Positions 53,659 through 61,966 of a stretch of 64,000 nucleotides of DNA are shown in pieces. The stretch is from assembly GCA_019694165.1 (NCBI GenBank), contig JAIBCL010000006.1, positions 124,001 through 188,000 on the forward strand, in the 5' to 3' direction. The notes beneath the pieces were generated by a model that saw nothing but the letters and a program-made list of their open reading frames with translations, was not told the origin of the DNA and searched no databases. Origin of the DNA: Verrucomicrobiaceae bacterium. GTDB taxonomy: Bacteria; Verrucomicrobiota; Verrucomicrobiia; Verrucomicrobiales; Verrucomicrobiaceae. Made by a program: the position numbers and the translations under genes. How positions within the stretch are numbered: position 1 is the first letter of the stretch; each line of letters starts with the position of its first letter.

Positions 53659-56600
53659 ATGCAAACAAATCGTCACCTCCTCTCGCGGTGCTTGCTCGCC
53701 GCTGTCACCTTGGTCCTGCCGCATCTGGCAAGTGCTCAGCCCTTCACAACCGGCTTGGCCGCAGGCCAGGTGCTGGGGCAGGCAAATCTGACCACGGTGA
53801 ACACCACGCCTAGCCAGAGCGTGATGCGCGGGCCGACTTGCGTGGCCTTCAGCTCCACAGGGAAGATGGCCGTGGCCGATGCTCTTGGAAATCGGGTGCT
53901 GCTGTGGAATTCCATTCCCACCTCGGACGGACAGCCGGCGGATGTGGTCATCGGGCAGACGACATTCACCGGGACGACCGGCGGCACGAGTGCCACCCAG
54001 GTGAGGACTCCCATAGCGGTCGCGTTTTCACCAGACGGATCGAAACTTTTGGTGGCCGACTCAAACAACATCCGCGTGCTGGTCTTCAACACGATCCCCG
54101 TGACGAATGGTGCCGCCGCAGATGTGGTGATCGGCCAGCCCAATTTTACGTCGAGCACGGGCACAACGACGCAGACGGGATTGAAGGCACCGTCGGCACT
54201 GTTGGTCACGCCTGCTGGAAAACTTCTGATAGCCGATCAAACCAACCAACGCGTTCTGATCTTCAATTCGATTCCGGTGACGAATGGCGCGGCTGCTGAT
54301 GTCGTCATCGGGCAGACAGACTTCGTCTCGTCCACAGCGGGCACCACGAGTTCGACATTCAACAATCCAGAAGGACTGGCGCTCGCGCCTGATGGTCGAT
54401 TGCTGGTGGCGGATTTTGCCAACCATCGCGTGCTGATTTTCAGCGGCGTCCCCACCTCGAACGGCGCGGCGGCGGTGAACGTCATCGGACAGACGACGCT
54501 GACGTCTGGGGCCGCTGCGCCACCTGCGGCGAACAGTCTGGATGGCCCTTGGGGCCTGGCTGTCTCGCCCTCGGGCCAGCTCGCCATCAGCGACATCAAC
54601 GACAACCGCGTGCTCATCTTCAATTCGGTGCCGACGACGAACGGCGCATCGGCCGATGTGGCGCTCGGTCAGCCGGACCTGGCGAGCGATGGTGTGTACA
54701 ATCCCGGCGGCACGCCTTCGGCCACGAACATGAATACGGCGGACCAGTCGGCCTTCTCCGCTGATGGCCGGCTCTGGGTGCCGGGGCGGACCATGCGCCG
54801 CGTGATGGTCTTCGGCACGGCGGCTCCGCCCACTGACACGGGTCCGACGGGCGGCGGTCTTGCGGCAGATGCGCGCGCGCCCACGCTCTCCACCACCTGG
54901 GCCATTTGCACGCAGGGCATCTATCCCACCTTCGGTGCCGGGCCACTGGGCGGCGGCACTGACTTTGCCTATTTCGGCGAGATCCGCTGCATGGGCTTCG
55001 AGACCACGAATCCGAGCTTCACCAGCATGTGGACGCCTTGCGATGGGCGGCTGCTGAGCCGGACGACTTACTCGAATCTTTTCGCCCTTATCGGCACCAC
55101 GTTTGGCGCAGGCGATGGCTCCACCACGTTTGCCGTGCCAGACTTGCGGGGCCGCATTCCGGTGGGCCAGGACGGAGCCACGCTGCCCATGGGCACCACA
55201 GGCGGAACCGAGTCTGTCACGCTGGGAGTGACGAACCTGCCGAGCCACAAGCACACGATCACCGGGGGCGACACGGGCTTGACGGGCGGTGGCCAGGCTT
55301 ACAACCACCAGCAGCCTTATCTCGTGCTGAACTTCGCCATGCAGAACTCGGGCAGCTTCGGTTCGACGATGACCTGGATTCGGCTCTTCGCCTTCGGCAA
55401 CACGCCGGACGGATTTTTCCCCTGCACGGGCGGCACGGCCTCCACCGCCTTGTACTCCGCGCTCAATGCACTGATCTTCAATACCTTCGGCGGGGATGGT
55501 TTCGCCACCTTCGGCATTCCCGATCTGCGCGGGCGCAGCCCGGTCGGCAAAGGAACGGGACCTTCGATGACACCGCGCACGATCGGTGTGTCGGGCGGCT
55601 CCAGCACGCACACGATGACGGAGTCTGAGATGCCTGCGCATCATCACTCGCTCACGTCGGGAAACACGGGTGACACCGGTGGCTCGGCGGCCATCGATCA
55701 AATGGATCAGTTTCTGCCGCTCACGCACGGCATCGCGAATGTCGGCATGTTCTTGTTCAGTGATGACAGTCCCGCGCTCGGCGAGATGCGTTGGTATGCG
55801 CGGTCGAATGTCCCCGCAGGCTACCTTCAGTGTGATGGCGCATCCCTGTCCACTTCCACCGAGGCATCCCTTTTCTCCGTGCTGAGCAATGTCTTCGGCG
55901 GCAACGGCACCTCGAACTTCAATGCGCCGGATTTCCGCGGCCGCTTCGTCGGCGGCACGGGCACTGGGACAGGGCTGGGCACCTACGCGCTCGGCCAATA
56001 CTCGGGCGCGGAGAGCCTCGTGCTGTCCGCCAACGAGCTTCCTTCACACACACACAGCCTCGTCACGGCACCGGAGATCGATGTCGAGCAGCCGAGCGGC
56101 ACGCATCTCGTGGATGGCGCGTCGAATCTCGTGTTCGGCGTGGAGAACGTGGGCGTCACAGGCGCAGCGAAGGTCTTCACCATCACGAACACCGGCTCCG
56201 CTGATCTCACCGGACTCAACGTCACCGCCGATGGCAGCAATCCGGGTGACTTCATCATCACGCAGCCGCCGGTCACGACCGTGGCGCCGCTGGCTTACAC
56301 CACCTTCACCGTGGCCTTTGCGCCGACGGCGAATCTCGGACGCAATGCGGTGCTTCACATCGCCAGCAATGACGCGGACGAGAACACCTTCGACATCGGC
56401 ATCGCCGGCGTGGGCAATGTCGCGCCGACAAACATCACGCTCACGCCCTCGAGCGTGCCGGAGGGCAATGCGGGGAATCTCACCGTCGGCACGCTCGCCG
56501 CGACGGACCCCGATGCCTTCAACACGCACACCTTCTATCTCGTGACGGGCACAGGCGATGCGGACAATGGCAGCTTCACCATCAGCGGCTCTGATCTCAT

Positions 56601-59600
56601 CCTGGTGCCGGTGCCCGACTTTGAAACGAAGAGCAGCTACAACATCCGCGTGTCCGCCACGGATCAGTATGGCCTGAGCTTCGAGAAGGCGCTCGTCGTC
56701 ACGGTGGTGAACAAGAACGAGCAGCCCTCCTTCGTGATGGGGCCGAGTCAGCGCCACCCGCTCGGCACCTCCGGCGCGCAAACGGTGAACGGCTGGGCCA
56801 CCGCGATCAATGACGGCGACAGCACCGTGACGCAGACGCTCACCTTCCTCGTCTCGAACGACAACAACGGCATGTTCACCACGCAGCCGGCGATCAATGC
56901 CACCACCGGCACACTGACCTACACGCTCAACGGCACCAGCGGCACGGCGGTCGTGAGCGTGCAATTGCAGGACGACAACAGCATCAACGGCGACGCGCCG
57001 AACACGACGGCGATGCAGACCTTCACCATCATCGTCGATCCGCTGCCCGATTATCAGATCACGCTCGCCGCCGGCGCGCTCACGATCACCGATCTCTCGG
57101 GCAACAGCGATTCGACATCGCTGATCGAAAACACGGGCGAAGCCGGCTCTGTGCGCTTCTTCGCACCCGGCCGGACGATCAGCGTGAATGGCGCGCTGAA
57201 CATCAACAGCCTGACTGCGCCGTTCGTGCTCTCATCACTCACCAGCATCACGATCAATGAAGGAGCGGGAGCGAACACGACGAGCATCCTGTCGCAGATC
57301 GCCGCCAGCACGATGAATTTTCCGAGCCTCACCATCAATGGCGGCGCTTCGAATGACGTCGTCAGTTTGAACAACGACATCGTCTTCAATCCCGGCGCGA
57401 GCCTCGATTTGAATCTGCAGAACGACGGCGGTGGTGGCGGAGAGGACACGGTGTTCTTCAGCAATTCGTGCGACGTCAGCCTCTCGGGAGCGGGCGCTGC
57501 CACGATCAAGTGCAGCAAGAACATCTTGTTCAACCCCGGCAGCACCCTCACCACCGTCGATGGCGATCTCGTGCTGGAGGCCAATCAGCAGGCCGTGCGC
57601 ACGCCCGGCAGTTTCTACGGTGTCTATTTGCAAGACAATGCGCAGGTCAAGACCACCGGCACCGGACAGGCAACCGTCAAAGGGCGTGGCGGTGACACGG
57701 GAGGTGCTCACGGTGTTCTTCTCTCATCCGGCACCGCAATCCAGGGTGGCACCACCGGCACGCTCACCATCGTGGGTGAAGGCTCCGGAACTTCGCCCGC
57801 CAACGTGAGCAGCGGCGTGGTGACCTTCACCAACACCACGACCGGCATGAGCATCACCACGCTCGGAGCGAACATCGTCATCACCGGCACCGCCGGCAAT
57901 GCAACTGGTCTCGGCAGCGCGGGCGTCTTCAATGACGGCTGTCTCATCTCCGCCGGCGGCAGCGGCACCGTGCAGGTGACGGGCAATGGCGGCACGGGCC
58001 TGAGCAGCTACGGCGTGTATGTGTGGCAATTCCAGGGCGCGGCGAACGCGCAGATCACTTCCAATGGCGGCAATGTGACCGTGATCGGCAATGGCGGCTC
58101 GAGCGCGGCCGGCGTCAATCACGGCGTCGCCATCCAGAGTCCCGGCAAGATCACGGCCGGCGGCAATGGCAGCGTGTCCATCACCGGCACATGCAGCACG
58201 CTTGTGACGAGCGGATCAGGCATCGGCGTCACCTCGGGCACCGCCATCTCGGTGCCCGGCACGGGAAACGTCACCATCGATGGCACTGGTGCCTTTGGCG
58301 GCAGCGGTGGCAATGCCGGCGTGCTCCTGACTGCCTCCGTCAGCAGCCAAGGGGGGAACATTTCGATCACCGGCCGCGGCAAGGGGCCCGGCAATACGCT
58401 CAACTGCAACGGCGTGACCATCGCAGGCACCACCACCACGGGCGCGGGGGCCATCACCATCGACGGCACCGCCGCGGCGAATGACACTGGCTACGGTGTG
58501 CGGTGCAATGCGTCGGTGACCACCGCCGGCGGCAGCGTCTCCATCACCGGCATTGGCGGTGGCGGCACGGGCGACCACGCGCGCGGCGTTCTCTTGAGCA
58601 GCAACGTGACGGTCTCCGGTCCTGCCGCGGGATCGGCGCTCACCTTGAATGGCACCGGCGGGACCAGCACGGGCGATTATGTCATGGGCGTCGAACTTTT
58701 CGACAACACCAAGCTGCTCACCTCCGGCGGCGACATCTCGGTGACGGGTGTGGGAGGTGCCAGTAGCGCCATGCAGTTTGCCAACGGCATCATGATGGCG
58801 CTCTCCCCCGTCTCCATTAGTGCTGGAGGCACGGGCAAGATCACTTTCAACGGCACGGGCGGCACCTCCGCGGCGACGAGCACCCACGGCATCGCCATCT
58901 TCACCGGCACCATCAGCACGAACAATGGCGACATCGGGATGACTGGCATCGCCGGAGGACAAACGGCATCGCCGGGCAGCGTCGGCATCGTACAGGGTGC
59001 CACGGTCACGGCAGGAGGCAGCGGCAATGTCACGTTCACGGCCGACAGCATGGGGCTGGGGGCCGTCTCCGCCGTCGGTGACACCATCAACATCCGCCAG
59101 CGCACCGCCGGTACGCCTGTCAATCTCGGCACCACTGACATCCTCGCCGGCACGCCCACGCTCGGACTCTTTAGCAGTGAAGTCACCTCGCTCGCGTGTG
59201 CCACGCTGAACATCGGCAATGCATCCACCGGTCCCATCACGGCAACGAGCTTGGTGTCCTTTGGCTCCACCACCGGCGTCGTCAACATCACCAGCGCCGG
59301 AGCCATCGACATCAGCGTCGGCCAGCTTTCCTGCCCGACCGGTGCCAACGTCAAGCTCACCGCGGGCGGCGCTGGCGTGATCCCCACGCTGCCATTCTAT
59401 GACGTGGACACCAATCTCGTCGGCACGCTGAGCTTCGGCTCCGGCACGCAGCTCTCCATCGCCATCAATGGCAACGCTTTCAACTCCGGCTATCAGGTGC
59501 TCGACTTGCGTTCGCGCGTCGATCTCACCGGCGTGCCGCTCGTGCTCTCCGGCAGCTATGTCCCGGTGCCTGGCGACACCTTCTTCATCGTCAGAAACGA

Positions 59601-61764
59601 ATCCGCCTTCCCGACCGTCGGCACTTTCAACGGCCTCCCCGGAGGCAGCCTGGTCACCTTCAATGGCGTGCCGCTGGTCCTCAGCTACGTCGGCGGCACG
59701 GGCAATGACGTCACGCTCACACCGCTCCAGGAGAATGTGAACGTCGGCGGCGCGTATGTCGCGAACGTGCCCGACTTTGGCTTCCCCACCTTCGTGCCCG
59801 GCACGCTCACCGCCACGACCGTCGTCTCCGGCGCGGTGAGTTACGGCGATCTCGATGCCGTCCTGCTCACGCTTCCGGCCGGCAAGACCGTCACCGCCGC
59901 CAGCGCCGTGCTCACCGGCGTCACGGGTGCCACCGGCGGAGCCACGAACTCGCCCGGCATCATCGAGTTCCGCGACGCAGGCGGCACGGTGTTGCTCAGC
60001 AGCACGAACTTCACGGCCGATGGCACCATCGCCTCGCTCAACCTGCCCGTGAGTCCCATCACCGGCGGCTTCCGCGTCGCCATGGTTTCTCCTGTCAGCA
60101 CCAGCCCCACCGCCGGCAGCGCGACCTATGTGATCACGCTCACCATCGGCAATGTGACGGGCGGTGCCGCGCCGGCTCCGGTCACTTCGGCCATCGGCGA
60201 TGTCGTCACCGGCAATGCAGCGCCAGACGCAGCCGGCACCGGCAACGTGGGCACCTTTGATGTCCTCAAACGCGGCGGCTTCCTCGCCGAGAACGGCAAC
60301 CTCGTCTTCCCCGGCACGCTCCTCATCGGCAGCGGCACGCCGCCCGTCACGCTCAGCCCGAACACCTTCATGGGCCTCTGGAAGAACACCGGCTCCGGCT
60401 CGCAGCTCCTCGCCCGCAGCGGCAATGACGCGATCGAAACCGGCGCGCCCGCAGCGAAGTGGGACGTGCTTCCACAGACGCCGGCCATCAACGACAGCGG
60501 CGAGGTCACCTTCCTCGCCTCGCTCGTCGTCAGCGGCACCAGCTCACCTGCCACTACCGTCGATAATGACACCGGCCTCTGGAGCGAGTTGGGCGGCACT
60601 GGACTCGGCCTCCTCATCCGCGAAGGCGATCCCATTCCACCCGTCAGTCCCATTCAGATCGGCGCCTTCGCCAGCGGCGCATACGCCACCGCACACACCG
60701 GTGCCACCACCGGCGAGGCGGCCTTCGCCGTGACGATGAAAAACGGCAGCACCGACACCGCCATCCTGCGCGCCAGCATCAACGGCGCGAGCACCGCCGT
60801 CGGCATCGTCGCCCGCCAGAACACCGCCATGCCCGGCGTGGCGGGCGAGTCGTTCGGCAATCTCGCCGGTGCCTACACCGACTCCATGCGCATGGACGCC
60901 ACCGGCAACCTTTGCTTCGTCGCCCTCTCCGTCAGCGGCCGCGAGAGCATTTGGTACCAACCCGTCACCGGCGGCGCACCGGTGAAGGCATTCATCGCCG
61001 GCACCGCCGCCACGGGTGATACGGCACCCGGCACCGGCGGAGCGACCTTCAAGAACATCAAGTCACCCTCCATCGGCAGCGCCGGCACCATCAGCTTCCG
61101 AGGCTTCCTCAACAACAACGGCGACAACACGCTGGGCAAGAAAGGCGACGGCATCTGGCGCGGTACCACTGCCGGCGGCTTCGCGTGCATCCTGCGCGCC
61201 GGTGATGACAACACCGCCCGCCCCGGCCTCGGCCTGCCCGCCGGAGCGCTCGTCGGCAACGTCTGGCACAGTTGGCTGACAAACGCGAATCACGGCGCAT
61301 GGAAGGCTTGGCTCGATGTGAACGGCAACGGCACCAGCTCCACCGCCGATGGCGACGTGAACGCCATCTACACCGACCTCAGCGGCACGATGACCCTCGC
61401 GCTCAAAGTCGGCGACGCCGCACCCGGCATCGCCAGCGCGACGTTCTCCGGCTTCGATCTTCCAGTCGTCGGCGGCACCGAGCAAATGGCCTTCCTCGGC
61501 ACGGTGACCGGCGGCGGCACAACGAGCGCGAACAACAAAGGCGTGTGGCGCAGCGCAGCCAATGGCGGAGCGCTCACCCTCGTCCTGCGCACTGGCGACA
61601 CGATGAGCACCACGCAAGGCGTGAAGACCATCTCCAACGTCGATTTCCCCGGCAGCGGCACCACCGACCGCCGTTGGGAGCAGCCCGTGATGGACTCGAC
61701 GGGCCGCCTGCTCGTGCTGGTCACCTTCATCGGCGGCGCGACCACGGAAGTTATCGTGCCATGA
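53659..61764 (+). CDS. Giant secreted protein: beta-propeller, three phage-tail-collar domains, cadherin-like and haemagglutinin-like repeats
   Basis: 2,701 residues with a signal peptide ending near ASAQPF. Order of parts (approximate residues): 34-390 NHL-like propeller built from repeats such as NRVLLWNSIPTSDGQPADVV; 430-535, 570-667 and 702-804 three tail-collar domains (FGAGDGSTTFAVPDLRGRIP, FGIPDLRGRSPVG, FNAPDFRGRFVGG, each followed by a LPSHxH or MPAHHH histidine motif); 807-917 an ASH-like 'choice-of-anchor' domain; 920-1130 cadherin-like repeats; 1130-2030 a glycine-, serine- and threonine-rich parallel-beta-helix region resembling filamentous haemagglutinin; 2175-2701 repeats of NDSGEVTFLA type (NxxGxVxFxA). 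It is probably a surface or extracellular adhesin-like protein. ATG at 53659 (MQTNRHLLSRCLLAAV) gives the signal peptide. A paralogue follows 202 bp downstream. Confidence 0.88.
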   Translation: MQTNRHLLSRCLLAAVTLVLPHLASAQPFTTGLAAGQVLGQANLTTVNTTPSQSVMRGPTCVAFSSTGKMAVADALGNRVLLWNSIPTSDGQPADVVIGQTTFTGTTGGTSATQVRTPIAVAFSPDGSKLLVADSNNIRVLVFNTIPVTNGAAADVVIGQPNFTSSTGTTTQTGLKAPSALLVTPAGKLLIADQTNQRVLIFNSIPVTNGAAADVVIGQTDFVSSTAGTTSSTFNNPEGLALAPDGRLLVADFANHRVLIFSGVPTSNGAAAVNVIGQTTLTSGAAAPPAANSLDGPWGLAVSPSGQLAISDINDNRVLIFNSVPTTNGASADVALGQPDLASDGVYNPGGTPSATNMNTADQSAFSADGRLWVPGRTMRRVMVFGTAAPPTDTGPTGGGLAADARAPTLSTTWAICTQGIYPTFGAGPLGGGTDFAYFGEIRCMGFETTNPSFTSMWTPCDGRLLSRTTYSNLFALIGTTFGAGDGSTTFAVPDLRGRIPVGQDGATLPMGTTGGTESVTLGVTNLPSHKHTITGGDTGLTGGGQAYNHQQPYLVLNFAMQNSGSFGSTMTWIRLFAFGNTPDGFFPCTGGTASTALYSALNALIFNTFGGDGFATFGIPDLRGRSPVGKGTGPSMTPRTIGVSGGSSTHTMTESEMPAHHHSLTSGNTGDTGGSAAIDQMDQFLPLTHGIANVGMFLFSDDSPALGEMRWYARSNVPAGYLQCDGASLSTSTEASLFSVLSNVFGGNGTSNFNAPDFRGRFVGGTGTGTGLGTYALGQYSGAESLVLSANELPSHTHSLVTAPEIDVEQPSGTHLVDGASNLVFGVENVGVTGAAKVFTITNTGSADLTGLNVTADGSNPGDFIITQPPVTTVAPLAYTTFTVAFAPTANLGRNAVLHIASNDADENTFDIGIAGVGNVAPTNITLTPSSVPEGNAGNLTVGTLAATDPDAFNTHTFYLVTGTGDADNGSFTISGSDLILVPVPDFETKSSYNIRVSATDQYGLSFEKALVVTVVNKNEQPSFVMGPSQRHPLGTSGAQTVNGWATAINDGDSTVTQTLTFLVSNDNNGMFTTQPAINATTGTLTYTLNGTSGTAVVSVQLQDDNSINGDAPNTTAMQTFTIIVDPLPDYQITLAAGALTITDLSGNSDSTSLIENTGEAGSVRFFAPGRTISVNGALNINSLTAPFVLSSLTSITINEGAGANTTSILSQIAASTMNFPSLTINGGASNDVVSLNNDIVFNPGASLDLNLQNDGGGGGEDTVFFSNSCDVSLSGAGAATIKCSKNILFNPGSTLTTVDGDLVLEANQQAVRTPGSFYGVYLQDNAQVKTTGTGQATVKGRGGDTGGAHGVLLSSGTAIQGGTTGTLTIVGEGSGTSPANVSSGVVTFTNTTTGMSITTLGANIVITGTAGNATGLGSAGVFNDGCLISAGGSGTVQVTGNGGTGLSSYGVYVWQFQGAANAQITSNGGNVTVIGNGGSSAAGVNHGVAIQSPGKITAGGNGSVSITGTCSTLVTSGSGIGVTSGTAISVPGTGNVTIDGTGAFGGSGGNAGVLLTASVSSQGGNISITGRGKGPGNTLNCNGVTIAGTTTTGAGAITIDGTAAANDTGYGVRCNASVTTAGGSVSITGIGGGGTGDHARGVLLSSNVTVSGPAAGSALTLNGTGGTSTGDYVMGVELFDNTKLLTSGGDISVTGVGGASSAMQFANGIMMALSPVSISAGGTGKITFNGTGGTSAATSTHGIAIFTGTISTNNGDIGMTGIAGGQTASPGSVGIVQGATVTAGGSGNVTFTADSMGLGAVSAVGDTINIRQRTAGTPVNLGTTDILAGTPTLGLFSSEVTSLACATLNIGNASTGPITATSLVSFGSTTGVVNITSAGAIDISVGQLSCPTGANVKLTAGGAGVIPTLPFYDVDTNLVGTLSFGSGTQLSIAINGNAFNSGYQVLDLRSRVDLTGVPLVLSGSYVPVPGDTFFIVRNESAFPTVGTFNGLPGGSLVTFNGVPLVLSYVGGTGNDVTLTPLQENVNVGGAYVANVPDFGFPTFVPGTLTATTVVSGAVSYGDLDAVLLTLPAGKTVTAASAVLTGVTGATGGATNSPGIIEFRDAGGTVLLSSTNFTADGTIASLNLPVSPITGGFRVAMVSPVSTSPTAGSATYVITLTIGNVTGGAAPAPVTSAIGDVVTGNAAPDAAGTGNVGTFDVLKRGGFLAENGNLVFPGTLLIGSGTPPVTLSPNTFMGLWKNTGSGSQLLARSGNDAIETGAPAAKWDVLPQTPAINDSGEVTFLASLVVSGTSSPATTVDNDTGLWSELGGTGLGLLIREGDPIPPVSPIQIGAFASGAYATAHTGATTGEAAFAVTMKNGSTDTAILRASINGASTAVGIVARQNTAMPGVAGESFGNLAGAYTDSMRMDATGNLCFVALSVSGRESIWYQPVTGGAPVKAFIAGTAATGDTAPGTGGATFKNIKSPSIGSAGTISFRGFLNNNGDNTLGKKGDGIWRGTTAGGFACILRAGDDNTARPGLGLPAGALVGNVWHSWLTNANHGAWKAWLDVNGNGTSSTADGDVNAIYTDLSGTMTLALKVGDAAPGIASATFSGFDLPVVGGTEQMAFLGTVTGGGTTSANNKGVWRSAANGGALTLVLRTGDTMSTTQGVKTISNVDFPGSGTTDRRWEQPVMDSTGRLLVLVTFIGGATTEVIVP

Positions 61765-61966
61765 CCTCGTATTGCGACCATTCCTCCTTGGCGGCATTCC
61801 GACGGCTGTACTCCAGGCGACACTGGCCGGGAATGCGAAGCTGGTGCCGGCGGCTGATAGGAGCCGCAGACATGAATCACGCCTCAATATCCCTGAAAAA
61901 GATGTCACCCTGTCATTCGATTCACCCGTGAAAATCTGCCAACAACTCCTCAAATCCATCATCATC

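Noticed and set aside
54950-56080. Prophage tail-fibre region
   Set aside because: The collar domains are inside one large exported protein; no other phage gene is present.
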